Assembly: GCA_024760905.1 (NCBI GenBank)
Contig: CM045750.1
Span: 20,201,919 to 20,265,918, forward strand
DNA: 64,000 bases
Direction: 5' to 3'
DNA from: Plotosus lineatus
Lineage: Eukaryota > Chordata > Actinopteri > Siluriformes > Plotosidae
This document shows positions 1-11,449 of this stretch, in pieces (within the stretch, counting starts at the first letter, position 1; each line of letters begins with the position of its first letter). Under the pieces are notes generated by a model. The model had not been told where the DNA came from. It saw only the letters and a program-made list of their open reading frames with translations, and made no database searches. Made by a program: the position numbers and the translations under genes.

Positions 1-178
1 TAGTTTATTTACATCTTATGCTTTTTTTAATGTTTAATTGTAATTATAAGCATTTATAGCATTGATTATGTATTTATTGATATTATATACACATATACAT
101 GTATGTATACGTCAGTCGGGGGGGGTTGGAGGGTTTGATCCTACTTCGCGGATTTCAGTGGAAAGTGAGGGATCCCTG
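1..178. mobile_element. MITE-1 fragment, one end only
   Basis: The window opens inside a MITE-1 copy. It has the family landmarks in order: the poly(T)/AATTGTAATTATAAGC block, GCATTTATAGCATTGA, a TATACACATATACATGTATG stretch, the CTACTTCGCGGATTTC block, and the terminal GTGAGGGATCCCTG. The other end lies outside the window. A long TA/TG microsatellite follows the terminus directly. Confidence 0.75.
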
Positions 179-190
179 TGTGTGTGTATA

Positions 191-284
<94 letters not shown>
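176..284. repeat. (TG)n(TA)n microsatellite
   Basis: A short TG tract runs into about 40 TA units, directly after the end of a MITE-1. Apparent open frames here (alternating Tyr/Ile) are translations of the repeat. Confidence 0.97.
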
Positions 285-286
<2 letters not shown>

Positions 287-1459
287 GCATTCAGTCAGCC
301 TGTAGTAAATAATTGTTTTAATATTTCCACAAGGGAACATCAGTTAAAAGTACACTAAAATGAGATTTTTTTTTTTTTTTTTTTACAGTTTTTTTATTTA
401 TTTATTTAACATTTTTTAAGCATGTCATTGACAGTTGAGTTGCCAGATTTTGAGCAGTGTAAGCGGGCAGAGGCGCGGGTTTTGAACATGCCTCGAGCGA
501 CTTTGTGGATCAGAAGATTTGATGTATTGTTGGTTAAATTTCTCCAGACCTTCTAAATGCTTTAAAAATGCGTTTAATACTTTTTTTTTTTTTTTCCACC
601 AGAGTGAAGACAGTGCACCGTCTCTGATAGAAAAAAAGGGCGTGTTGTTTGGAAGGCTCGCTTTGCTGCACTGAACTCTGTTCTGACTTCTTGCACAAAG
701 GAAAATTTTCCTCAGACACTTGTTTAGCTCTTTTGTTTTTCTACATTTTATATTTGTCAGAAATTCATCTTGCTGAGAAAATCACTCGAAAGAAAACAGC
801 AAACTGATATTTCAGTTTTGACAGAAATATACTTGCAACAGTTTTTAATACTGGTATTGTGATAAAGGCTGATTCATGACTTACTTAAAAAAAAAAAAAG
901 ACAAAATCATACAGCTTTCTTTGTGTGTTTTGGAATAGCTTTCTTGATTTTTTTTTTTTTTTTTTAATAAATCTATTTTAGTCCGTATTCTTTTTTTTTT
1001 TTAATATCCGATTACCAACAAGGTCTTCTTTCCTACTATACCACAACTACTAACCAGAGAGGGTGAGGCAAGCATATACTTCCTCTGAGGCATATGATTT
1101 CACCAGACTGAAATTTTTCAAACTGCTGCTCATGGATAATCGGGGTAGGGTAACACGCTCGGAGTAAAGTGTCATTCACTTCTTTGTATGCATGAGACTA
1201 GAGATTCCCAAGATTGCCTAGCATTGCACAGATCTATGCCATTCGTTTCACTCTGAGAGTCTGGCAATGTCTGATGGGCTCTCAGCTGTATTCACCAACT
1301 CGGACTCAAAGCTATGAACACTCAAATCACAGTGGTGCACTTCTATCCGGTTCTGCTCTGGAACTCGGAGATGACTTTTTGACCCACCATTTTGATTTAA
1401 AAATCATCCCAAGTGGATACTGTCAATTATCTTGGGACAGCAAACCAATCAGATCATGT

Positions 1460-1460
<1 letters not shown>
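285..1460. other. No recognisable feature
   Basis: AT-rich sequence with several poly(T) runs (about 370-386, 582-597, 949-965). I see no coding pattern, SINE head or terminal inverted repeat. Confidence 0.6.
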
Positions 1461-1512
<52 letters not shown>

Positions 1513-1513
1513 A
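1461..1513. repeat. (CT)n(CA)n compound microsatellite
   Basis: About 16 CT units pass directly into about 10 CA units. Confidence 0.97.
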
Positions 1514-1667
1514 GCACACATGGGAGTCTTGAAGATTTTACTGTCACATGATGCTACTTGTCATGACCTGTTATTGAGTGGGTAGGTTCGTTACCATATT
1601 CTGATAATGACTCAATAAAAAAGAGACACATGTTGAATGTAAATCTGAGAGGTAACAGTAGTGACCA

Positions 1668-1670
<3 letters not shown>

Positions 1671-1710
<40 letters not shown>
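1671..1710. repeat. (CA)n microsatellite
   Basis: About 19 CA units. The flanks from 1514 to 1670 and from 1711 to 2175 show nothing I recognise apart from a short AAAT run at 2157-2178. Confidence 0.95.
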
Positions 1711-1711
<1 letters not shown>

Positions 1712-2178
1712 CATCCCCTATAATTTCCGGAGTTTTTAATTAACAATTGGTTTTCTGTTGTAAAGATAATGACTCCAATAAGGGCATTTGTGATTTACTC
1801 CTTCTTTGCCAGATGATGCAGAAATGGCACATCTTCCAAATGTCTTGTGAACATGATGATTATCTCCAAGAGTTATCTTGTTCCGTCCGTCTTTCTTGTA
1901 AAGGAACATCAGAGGCACTAAAAGGTGAGATCTATGTGCCTTCACGTCAGCGTCTTTGTCATGAATAATGCATTTGTTTTATGACTCCCTAATCACTTAT
2001 GCAGTAATGATGGGATGTGTTCCGAGTTGGCAGAATCCCTCAAATAACTGTCACAGAAGAAACCGCCTTGAGACCCTTGATGAGCAGAAATAACCCACTG
2101 GGACACGGCTGGTTGTTAAGATGCACAGCTATTATTTAGTTTGAGTAGCAGCTGAAATAAAATAAATAAATAAATAAG

Positions 2179-2342
2179 GCTCGGCAGCACGGTGGTGTAG
2201 TGGTTGGAGCATCCGCCTCACAGCCAAGAAGGCCTGTGTTTGATTAGCGGCTGGAGCGTTTCTGTGTGCAGGTTGCATGACCCTCCTTCCCATGTTTGTG
2301 TGGGTTTGCTCTGGGTACTCAGGTTTCCTTCCACAGTGAAAA
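2179..2342 (+). mobile_element. SINE-B 5' part
   Basis: The tRNA-like head is visible (GGTGGTGTAGTGGTTGGAGC, CTCACAGCCAAGAAGG), followed by the family body (GTTTCTGTGTGCAGGTTG, CTCTGGGTACTCAGGTTTCC). The copy stops at a short A-rich stretch and lacks the shared 3' tail. Confidence 0.8.
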
Positions 2343-2389
2343 AAACAAACAAACAAAAAAACGTACACAGTAGGCTATAATCAGCTATG

Positions 2390-2484
2390 CAGGGATCCCT
2401 CACTTTCCACGATTAATTGGACCAAGATCTCCACAGTGACCAATGAATTTCGCAAAGTAGAACCAACCCCCTGAACCCCCCCCC

Positions 2485-2524
<40 letters not shown>

Positions 2525-2959
2525 CACACACCTGGTGCATATGTATATGCGTATATAATATAAATAAATGCATATTCAATGATATAAATGCTTATAATAA
2601 CAATTAAACATTCACAAATAATTTATAAGATGTAAATAAAATATAAATACACACACATACACGTGTGCATGCACACACAGATGTGCACTTCACACAAAAA
2701 AATGGAAGTAGTTTTGTTGGGAGGTTTTGGGTTGTTGTTGTTTTTTTGTTTTTGGTTTTAGTTTTTGTGGGTGTTTTTCTTCTTTTTTTTCCCATAATTG
2801 GTCTTGTTTTTGCGACATTTTCCTTAACATTTCCCCCAATTCTTCCTTAATTTCCTTATTTTTTAATTTGATCAATATTAAAACAAACAAACAAACAAAA
2901 AAAATGTGATGCACTGAAGCCGTCTGAGTGGAAGCACAGAGTAGTGAGGGATCCCTATA
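2390..2959. mobile_element. MITE-1 copy, both ends present
   Basis: Starts with CAGGGATCCCTCACTTTCC and ends with AGTAGTGAGGGATCCCTATA. Internal landmarks are in the usual order: AATAAATGCATATTCAATGA, a CA-rich patch, the T-rich region and TGTGATGCACTGAAGCCG. A (CA)n tract has expanded at about 2486-2532. Confidence 0.85.
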
Positions 2960-2969
2960 CTACATTTGT

Positions 2970-3050
2970 GTCCCGAGGAGGCTGGCACCCAACTCGGCCA
3001 ACTCTGGCGAGGGCTGAATACACTCTGGACAGCTCACCAGGCATTCATAG
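2970..3050 (-). mobile_element. SINE tail fragment (A1/B type)
   Basis: Reverse-complement remnant of the shared tail: GAGGCTGGCACCCAACTCGG, then GGCGAGGGCTGAATACACTC and GGACAGCTCACCAGGC. Head and body are missing. Confidence 0.75.
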
Positions 3051-3220
3051 CTGCATATATAATATGTTTGTCCCAATTTGTATGGAGACCTTTTATTTTA
3101 ATCATCCTGCCACATATTCAATAATAATAGGCATCTTCACTCAACTAAAGTAAGAATAAACAACATCCTGTATAAAAATCCTCCATAACAATTTCTAGTT
3201 TCTCTGGGAAAACAACAGCA

Positions 3221-3523
3221 TTGCCATATTCCACAGTGACAGATGATGGTTCTTTACAAAGGTTAACTCAAATGATACCTGACCTTGTATCCATAAGCTC
3301 TGAGGCACGGACAATTGATCTTCATGTGAGCGAAGGAGGAAAGTGTGTGAAGAAAAGTTCTGTCTCATTACTCAGAGAGCAAATGGATCACTGGAGAACC
3401 AATGATGACCCAGTATGGCCTAATCAAAGTTGGCACTTTATAGCACTAGTGCTGGATCTTCAGCAGACTAAAGCTGGTTCTGCTGTTAGAGAAAAGTTCA
3501 ACCAGAGTGCGAGTGTGCAATGA
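3221..3523 (+). other. Unassigned 100-codon open frame
   Basis: An uninterrupted frame of ordinary, non-repetitive amino-acid composition, with Trp-containing stretches such as DHWRTNDDPVWPNQSWHF. I recognise no domain, signal peptide or transposon motif, and no convincing splice pair brackets it. At this length in 64 kb it may be chance. It could also be a remnant of an unrecognised repeat or a terminal exon. The rest of 3051-3800 shows nothing else. Confidence 0.12.
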
Positions 3524-3798
3524 AGATGTCTGGATCAAAGCAGGGCATGTTCATGCCCTGAATATAAATACATTTAGGCTGTGGCTGCTGTGGCTGAAAT
3601 CTTAACCTAACACTTATTTTGAATTTTATTACTGCTGCTTTATTGAGTTCTCATCATTGGAAATTCACAAGAATTCACAGGAGCCAATTCATTTTAAAAT
3701 AAAAAAAATAGTTAAGGTAAAGGGAATGGTTCACATGTTTTTTTTTTTTTCACTGTTTAAAAACAATGCATCTGAACAAAATCCCCACAAATTCTGTG

Positions 3799-3802
<4 letters not shown>

Positions 3803-3871
<69 letters not shown>

Positions 3872-3932
3872 GTATGAATATATATATATGTATATATATA
3901 TACATAGAGACACATATATATACACACATATA

Positions 3933-3969
<37 letters not shown>

Positions 3970-3974
3970 GTATG

Positions 3975-4020
<46 letters not shown>

Positions 4021-4025
4021 CATAC

Positions 4026-4061
<36 letters not shown>

Positions 4062-4068
4062 GGATATG

Positions 4069-4133
<65 letters not shown>
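3803..4133. repeat. Compound (TA)n / (TG)n microsatellite
   Basis: About 285 bases of TA repeats with scattered TG/CA and GA substitutions end in about 22 uninterrupted TG units. Long frames on both strands here are repeat translations. Confidence 0.97.
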
Positions 4134-4154
4134 ATAAGTATATAAACTACCTTG

Positions 4155-4380
4155 CCACAACAATGGCTTATAAATAGGCTGGTTGCTCCAGTTGGTCCCG
4201 TTGAGACTCAACAATATTATTGTGGCAATAAAATGAAGCAGCTGATGACCTGAATGTACTGAATGAGCAGGTCATCACATCAATGCACATTTTCTTCCCT
4301 GATGACGCATACATAAAATGGAGACTCAAATAATGAAAGAATGTTTCGGGGAACATGAGGAATCATTTTCACAAAGGTAT
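4155..4380 (+). pseudogene. Tc1-like transposase C-terminal relic
   Basis: The block GTGGCAATAAAATGAAGC.AGCTGATGACCTGAATGTACTGAATGA..AGGTCATCACATCAATG recurs, in diverged form, at 6160-6400 and 41660-41828. I recognise it as the 3' portion of a teleost Tc1-like element. The relic ends with the degraded match to GGGAGCATGAGGAATCATTTTCACA, which precedes the WPPQSPDLNP region in intact copies. No open frame survives. Confidence 0.5.
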
Positions 4381-4775
4381 TGGCAATTAAAAGCTTTTAG
4401 GATATGCTGGAGAAGACTTAATGCAGGGTTTGCTCATCGGTTCAAAAAAGTTATGTTGCTTAAGTTTGTTGAAATAATATCATGGGGATGAGATCAAGTC
4501 TGAGGGCTCTCCAATGAAATAATAAAGTGTGCGACTTTTCTTTGGCTGTGCAGTGTGTTTGAAATACTGTCATAGCAGTGTTTTCATAAAAGTGAATAAA
4601 GCTCAAAGTTCTTACTATCATTTTTATTTCCATACACAAAATATATTGGGAAAACAGCACATTCTATTGCACATCAAAGCAGGAAGACAATTATAACAAA
4701 TTTGTGTTATAATTTTAAAGAAATTGAAGAAAAGTGAACATTAGACTTAAAAACATCACTGTCTGCATTTCTTCT
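4381..4775. other. No recognisable feature
   Basis: AT-rich single-copy-looking sequence with no motif I can name. Confidence 0.5.
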
Positions 4776-4960
4776 TTACAAGCCTTTCCTCTTCAGCATA
4801 AGGCAGCACGACCGCTTCAAGTGCTCTGGTCTATTCAAACTGATCCATGATCCCTGGGATGCAATAAATAGGCCTGACATTGCAGTACGAGAAACATCTT
4901 CATATCATGATGCTTACACCACCATGTTTCATTGTCTTCACAGCGTACTGTGGCCTCAAT
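4776..4960 (-). pseudogene. Tc1-like transposase fragment
   Basis: On the minus strand the sequence reads through a broken MKHGGVSIMI..CFSY (compare the family motif KHGGGSIMxWGCFS), then IPGIMDQFE and LPYAEEE. These are recognisable blocks of a teleost Tc1/mariner transposase just upstream of the second catalytic Asp. At least two stop codons interrupt it and both element ends are missing. Confidence 0.6.
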
Positions 4961-5204
4961 TCAATTAATTCATGAATGATGCCACTAATTGAACTCCACA
5001 CTGCTATTATTTTAAACATGCCCCTTTTAATTAGTGATTCAGGTACACAGAATCAGCAGCATGCATGTCATGACTGTTGGGTTTACTTGATTCTATTACT
5101 CTGCTACACCTGCTAGTAAATCATTTGCCATGCAGAAACATAATTTCCACCAAAAACAGTGATTGATCAGGAAAGTGATGTCTGACTGATATTATTTTGA
5201 ACAC

Positions 5205-5255
<51 letters not shown>

Positions 5256-6150
5256 AAACAAAACAAAATGTGTATATATACACACATACATATAATATAA
5301 CACACGCATATATAGAATTGACGTGTGGTTCATGGCTGGTGGGGAACTGACCTCATCAGTCAGATTTAAAAACATATGAAGTCTACACAGTAGCTATTCA
5401 CCATTTGGTTGGCAACAGTTAGCGTGTTTTGTTTAAAATTTCATACCAGCATTCTTGACATATATAAACTACTGTAGCATAGAAAAATGCACAAGAAGAG
5501 CATTATTTTTATCTTATCATTACTTGTAAATGAAATTTGTGAAAATTAATTTTTGCTATGTAATTCTCCATTGGGGAAAAAAAAAGGCGAAGCAATCCGA
5601 AAAATAAACAAATAAAAAACTGGATGGGTGTATTTGACTTGGTAACTGTTTAGTGTAGCTTGCTGTCTCTATTTCTATTATTCTATTGCCGAGGCATTAT
5701 AAGAAGTCGTCCTGGAATCACCAGTGACCTGAGGCAGGAGAACTGCATGCCTCACCTAGTGCCTCTTGATAGACATTTTATGATTGCTCAGCACAAGAAA
5801 CACATTACAGATATAAAGGTGTTGATAAAAACAAACAAACAAAAAACATGAAACATGATATCCATCAGCTAAAGTAGGGAAACACAAACAGAATGCTCTG
5901 AAAACTCACAGAATTGAGACAACACGGCCTTGTGGACACAATAAAACCACCTCTTTGTGAGACTAATTTAAATAAATGGCCCGGGAGCATAAAGATCAGA
6001 CTCTGGAACAATGAAAAATGGTCACATGAGCTCGGATTCACTGTATCTTAGAGCGATGGGTGTGTCGAGGTAAGAGTGGCAGCCCATGAAGAGATGTACG
6101 CATCATGCGTAGTCACAACTATACAGGCCACTGGAGGCAGTGTTGTGATC
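4961..6150. other. (AT)n tract and otherwise unrecognised sequence
   Basis: Contains a (TA)n run at about 5208-5252. The rest is AT-rich with A-runs near 5577 and 5830 and no feature I can support. Confidence 0.55.
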
Positions 6151-6154
6151 AGGG

Positions 6155-6400
6155 GTTGCTATAGTTGGTGAGGCTGAGGCTCAGCAACATTATGTGGCAA
6201 TAAAATAAAGTCAGCAGATGATCTGAATGTACTCAATCACCAGGTTATGTCATCAATAGGGTTTTTCTTTCCTGCTGGTATAGATATAACATCTCAACTC
6301 ATAGAGTGAAAAAGTGGTTTAGGGAGCATGGCAAATCATTTCCACACATGATTTGGCAGCTCAGAGTCCTGACCTTAACCCCCACTGTTTTTATATAGCG
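6155..6400 (+). pseudogene. Tc1-like transposase C-terminal relic
   Basis: Same lineage as 4155-4380: GTGGCAATAAAATAAAGTCAGC then GATGATCTGAATGTACTC. It runs further, into a degraded WFREHGKSFPHM peptide and CAGAGTCCTGACCTTAACCC. This last stretch in the adjacent frame encodes QSPDLNP, the block before the third catalytic residue of Tc1 transposases. Frameshifts and stops make it a dead fragment. Confidence 0.6.
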
Positions 6401-6845
6401 GTTTGACTCTACCATACTCAGCACAAACACGACATCTTAATAATGTTGAAGCAACTTTAATGAATTTATAGGATACTAGACAGAAATAAAATAAAGCTGT
6501 GACATTTGATACTTTTATGGGTGGCCTGTATATGATTTTATTTTTGCAAGGAACTGTATGAAGAGTAATCACAGGTAGAGCTGGAAGATGATATCAATCT
6601 ACTAAATGACTTGCAGTCCCAACACTATCTATTCTGACCATATAATATTTTGGTCAGAAAACATCACAAGGCTTATTGTTCTGGGAAAATAATAATCGAT
6701 AGCGAAGAGTGCGAAGGCTGATATGAAACAAAGTTGCTCTTATCATGCTGAAATCGACTGCTTTCCAAGAGCAGAACCTTCTGAGGCGTTTAGTTTTATA
6801 AAACAGAAATTTATCAGCAATCATATTTGGCTATTATTTATAGAT
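6401..6845. other. No recognisable feature
   Basis: AT-rich, no supported element. Confidence 0.5.
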
Positions 6846-6847
6846 GT

Positions 6848-6912
6848 GGAGGTATCACAGTGACACAGTGGTTAGTGTGTCGGACTCTCAGCAAGAAGGC
6901 TTTCTGCTAAAA
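6848..6912 (+). mobile_element. SINE-B head fragment
   Basis: GTGACACAGTGGTTAGTGTG and CTCAGCAAGAAGGCTTTCTG match the tRNA-like head of SINE-B. The copy stops at an A-rich tract. Confidence 0.6.
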
Positions 6913-7500
6913 AAAAAAACAAACAAACAAACAAAAAAAAAACATTGTTTATCTTGTCAATTTTCCAGTGGTTTTCTAGATAGTCCTGAAAATCTATATA
7001 TTCTATAATGCATAATTAATACATCCTATCAACGTGAAATTTACTTTAAAGAAAATATAGACATATTAACAATAATACTCTCACATGTTCCAATTCTGAG
7101 AATCCATGCTACCCTCAAATGCTTTAGTTTCAAGCTCAATTCTTCAGAACCCTAACAAGCTCGAAAATGTGCCACACGACCAGGCACATGAGTCATATTC
7201 ATGATCACGGACATCGAGGAGTTAAATAAGCACATGTGTTATAAAACACACACTAACATTCAATGATTCAGTACAAAATCTCACTTGTAGCTCTGTCCAA
7301 GTCATGATCCCAAACCCTATGCTCATTAATTGCTGTTCTGGTTTCGACCCAGGTTCTGTTTGCTTATTTTGACTGAGTTTGTTTGTGGTTTCCCATCAAC
7401 TGACTTTAATTTGTCTAACAACAGTACTGGAGGTAATAATGGATTATTTGCTAAAAATATTTGATAATAAAACTCTGTATTTGCATCTGGCTTCTTTTGA
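6913..7500. other. No recognisable feature
   Basis: AT-rich sequence. No TIR, SINE box or coding pattern seen. Confidence 0.5.
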
Positions 7501-7509
7501 ATATTATCT

Positions 7510-7640
<131 letters not shown>

Positions 7641-7641
7641 A

Positions 7642-7936
7642 CAGTCATACCTCACCTTACAAAATTAATCTGTTCCAGAAGTGGTTCCATAACATGATTT
7701 TTTCATAAGTTGAGACACATTTTACACATAAAAGGCCTGATTGGACCCCTAAACCTTTAAAAATTTGAAAAGTATACCTTTTAAGGCTTCCTTCTGCTTC
7801 AATATTGTACTGATCGTAGACGGGTTTCGTCCATATTCCTTTGGGATACCACTCAACCGCATACCACGAGCCTACTTCTTCTTTTTACTCGCACCGGGAA
7901 TCACTTTCACTGGGAATCACATGTGCATGCGCGCGC

Positions 7937-8002
<66 letters not shown>

Positions 8003-8413
8003 ACGTGTGCGTGTTGACCATGTCTTCTTAGCAGAGTTATAATTTTACAAATGTTTATGCAAGGTTAAAAGTCTGAGCCAAAAAATAAAGTTGCAATGAG
8101 CACACTCAAAAAACTCACAATCAACAGTAACTCTGTCCTTTACACGTGTTAGAACTCCATTACGAGCAATGGGTAGAAGGCACACAAAAAGCATCATGGA
8201 CATTATGGAGATACAGCTCCATAATAGCCAATGGGAGGCCAACGGGGCGGGGTGTTGGGAGATAGCCAATGGGAGAGCAACTCGTGCAATGTTTGAATTT
8301 TTGAGATGGCGCGTTTCGTCACGTGAAGTTATTTTGTGTCGAGAGGCTTAAATTTTAGGGAAATTTTAGGTCTCTTAACTTGGATTTTTCATTTATTGGG
8401 TCTTCCGTAAGAT
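7642..8413. mobile_element. MITE-2 copy with internal (GT)n
   Basis: Begins CAGTCATACCTCACCTTAC next to TA and ends near TCTTCCGTAAGATG, the decayed inverted counterpart. Internal landmarks match the other copies: ACATAAAAGGCCTGATT, TTAAGGCTTCCTTCTGCTTC, ACCACGAGCC, an alternating GC/GT stretch with about 30 GT units (7936-8002), ACCATGTCTTCTTAGCAGA, and TAATAGCCAATGGGAGGCC followed by a GC box. This copy has one CCAAT/GC unit, against three in the copy at 31730. Confidence 0.85.
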
Positions 8414-8710
8414 GTGTATATATACATACATACACATATTATTGAAATTACATTTAGGAAGTGGTCTTTCATATAAATCCTGGTGAATCACCTGTTACAC
8501 AGAATCCTACCAAAATAAATAATAATTAAAAAAAAAAAAACCTGAACAGGGAAAATGACAAAAAATAAAAATAAAAAATAATTTTGGTGGAAGTAAATGA
8601 CAATATGACTTTGATTCAATAAGTCATTCCATTTTTACCCTTTACCATTTACTTTAAAGTGATTAATTGGCATTTATCAGTGATCCAGAACCTTCCTACC
8701 AGGCCACCCC
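8414..8710. other. No recognisable feature
   Basis: AT-rich with A-runs near 8529 and 8565. Confidence 0.5.
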
Positions 8711-8712
8711 TG

Positions 8713-9003
8713 CCCTGATGTACATCTTCTTCTTCTTCTTCTTTTCCTTTCGGCTGTTCCCTTCAGGGGTCGCCACAACGAGTCATCTGCCTCCATCTCA
8801 CCCTATCCTTTGCATATTCTTCTCTTACACCAACTGCCTTCATGTCCTCCTTTACCATGTCCATGAATTGTCTCTTTGGTCCTCCTCTAGGCCTTCTGCC
8901 TGGTAGTTCCAACCTCAGCATCCTACTACCAATATACTCACTATCCCTCCTCTGTACATGTCCAAACCATCTCAATCTAGCCTCTCTGACTTTGTCTCCC
9001 AAA
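8713..9003 (-). pseudogene. 5'-truncated RTE-like LINE, ORF C-terminus
   Basis: The minus strand is open for 79 codons and reads EARLRWFGHVQRRDSEYIG, then LELPGRRPRGGPKR, VKEDMKAVGVREE and RWRQMTRCGDP. This is the C-terminal tail typical of vertebrate RTE-like non-LTR retrotransposon polyproteins. After the final codons comes the 3' end, GGGAACAGCCGAAAGGAAA and a (GAA)n tail, read on the minus strand up to 8713. The reverse-transcriptase domain is absent, as expected of 5' truncation at insertion. The same tail occurs on the plus strand at 41835-42240, and its last about 40 bases also end SINE-A2. Confidence 0.8.
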
Positions 9004-9177
9004 CTTTAAAAGCATTAAATACAGTTTTGTTTATATTTGTCAATTAAATTACAACTGAGAAACTTAGGGTCATTTTTTTTTTTTTTTTTGGGGGGGTTGT
9101 CTTTGTTTTTTGTTTGAGTTTTGCATTGCCTTTGCCCTTTTTGTCGAGTCTACTAGTCGGATGAAAGTTTTTTGCGT

Positions 9178-9199
9178 ATATATATATATATATATATAC
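9178..9199. repeat. (TA)n microsatellite
   Basis: About 11 TA units just upstream of a MITE-1 end. Poly(T) followed by G7 lies at 9074-9097. Confidence 0.9.
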
Positions 9200-9214
9200 A
9201 TGCACAGTGGAATT

Positions 9215-9679
9215 ATACATGCCTCACTTTCCCCAGTTAATGAGGACCAAGACGCTCCTGCAACGACTGATTTCCGCAAAGTAGGATTGATCCCCCTGAT
9301 TGACGTATACATACATGTATATGTGTATATAACATCAATAAATGCATACTTAACACTGTAAATGCTTACAACAATTAAACATTCAAAAATAATGCATAAA
9401 ATGTAAATAAAATATAAATACACACACATACAGAAGTGTGCACGTACACACACAGATGCGCACCTCACATAAAAATGTATATAGTTTTATTGGGTTGTTT
9501 GTTTGTTTGTTTGTTTGGTTTGGCAAAATTGGACTTGGTTTGCACTATTTTCCTTCACTTTTTACCTATTTTTCCATAATTTTCTTTATTTTTATTTTTC
9601 AATGAATATTTTTGAAAAACCTGCGATGCTTTTGAAGCCACAGAAACTTAAGTACAAAGAAGCGAGGGATCACTCTATA
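9215..9679. mobile_element. MITE-1 copy
   Basis: One end is degraded (CATGCCTCACTTTCCCCAG), the other well kept (GAAGCGAGGGATCACTCTA). The middle holds all family landmarks, including CTGATTTCCGCAAAGTAGG, GACGTATACATACATG and CTGCGATGC.TTTGAAGCCAC. Confidence 0.8.
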
Positions 9680-10085
9680 TGTATGTATACTGTGCCAGTC
9701 AAAATTCTTGTTATTTTATGTTTCTGAATTGTTTAAAAACAATAACCAAAGTAACACTCAGGCATCTCTACTCCAGTGTTTTGGTTCTCGGATTTGAAAC
9801 ATACAAGTCAGCAGTTCGACTATGGTATGAATTATTGCTTTAAGATTGATATAGGAATATAATTTGTATTGCCTTTCGCTGATTTACAAAGGTTGATACA
9901 TTTTTTATCTATTTTATTATCTCATGGATTTCTTAAAGTTTAAATAAATGTCATTAACCCCATTTACATTATTCTAACATTTTCCCATCTACATCCGAAT
10001 GATACTGTTGCTGAGTGACCGCTCGCTAAGGGAAAATGCAACGCGCCTCCCTGTTCGCCTGCAAAACTTTATAGCTTCAGACAGA

Positions 10086-10125
<40 letters not shown>

Positions 10126-10580
10126 AAGCGAGAATATGTTCAGTGCATAAAACACGTACTTGCCTGTGGAACATTTATATGATTTTGACAGTGAATAAAT
10201 CATTTCAAGTGTATGTGTTTTATTTATTTATAGTCACAAAAGACAGAAACAGCTGGTGCTTTCTTTAAGGTCAGCACTTACATGCACTTGAGGGCGAAGC
10301 AAAAACTACACCAGGCTCCTCAATCATTTCACTGAATGGAGAAAACTGTACTTATCTCCCTATGCGCAGTGTGGCCCTCACTGCTTGCACCCACTGGGGT
10401 TTCACCAGGCCAATTTTACTCCAAGACATAATTTGGGTTCCCATCTCTGGTATGTCCCGACTGGAAAAGTTCTTCACAATGGATGTTATTTGGACGATAT
10501 AACCTGTGAGTGATCGTAAACAGGTGTGCACAATTTAAATTTGGTTGTTGTTGAGTATATCAGTGAATGTAGTATACAGA
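9680..10580. other. Unrecognised sequence with a (GA)n tract
   Basis: A (GA)n microsatellite of about 16 units lies at 10091-10124. Elsewhere no feature is supported. Confidence 0.55.
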
Positions 10581-10714
10581 TACAGGGATCCCACACTTTT
10601 TACGGTTAATGGGGATCGAGACCCCCCCGCGACTGCCGATTTCCGCGAAGTAGGATCGACCCCCCTGACTGACGTATACGTACAGGTATATGTGTATGTA
10701 ATGTCAATAAATAC

Positions 10715-11449
10715 TGTTACGTATGCCAAATGTATTCTATCAGACGAGCCCCCAATTTTGTTACGTATAGAATTTAGAAGTAAATTGCCCCGTGAAACCA
10801 GTAAAGCACAGCAGTCCGCGACATAAACTATATACAATTTAATAATCTAAACAAGGCAAGGCAAAATAATACTTACAGCTTAAAGCTCAACCAAAATACA
10901 AATTAAACAAAGGGTCCCATCGTCACCAAGCACCTGCAGCATGGTAAATTTAGAAGCGGCGAGCGGGAAAGGCTTGTAATCCCACGTTCAACAAATGATT
11001 AAAGTCCTCACGTGGGCTGTGGGTGAGCGTGGACGATGGACTTTGGCGATGAAGTCCCGAACGACGAAACCTGGGTGAAGTTTCCATGATCCACTTTGGA
11101 TGAGATGAGCCGCCGCGATGAGTTTCCTTACAGGATCTGCTTGCTGAAGAGACCCGAAGAGACTGGAAGAGACTGGAAGAGACTGGAAGAGGCTGCACAA
11201 GACGGGAAGAGGCTGGAGCCAGTAGGCACCAGGTCTTTAATATGACCTCACCAAAGTTCCAGAAAGTTCCATTCTCGAAGTTTCTGAATCACCTGACCCG
11301 CCACCAGGGCACTTGCGCAACCAGATCCATCTTGAAGTTTCCAGACCCCCTTACAGCTGAGTCATACCATGTGACACTCGTTACAGCACACTCTGGATCT
11401 AATTATGTGCATTGTTTACACACATACAATTATATACATGCCCCGAACA
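10715..11449. mobile_element. Solo LTR, 735 bp
   Basis: The segment starts TGTTACG and ends CCGAACA, giving the canonical TG...CA ends with a 4-base inverted terminus TGTT/AACA. The 4-base duplication ATAC (10711-10714 and 11450-11453) flanks it. Size, termini and the short duplication fit an LTR of a gypsy-like retrotransposon left by recombination between two LTRs. No internal coding region is present. It contains a short 10-base tandem repeat (11151-11213). Which strand was transcribed is not clear. Confidence 0.8.
11151..11213. repeat. 10-bp tandem repeat, about six units
   Basis: The unit GACTGGAAGA occurs three times exactly with diverged units on both sides. It lies inside the solo LTR. 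Confidence 0.85.

Noticed and set aside
62..358. Open frames of alternating Tyr/Ile or Val/Cys (also 3657-4214, 7326-7708, 37438-37691 and others)
   Set aside because: They are translations of TA and TG microsatellites on both strands.
1214..1585. 123-codon plus-strand frame
   Set aside because: Passes through a CT/CA microsatellite (Leu-Ser then His-Thr repeats); no domain or splice context.
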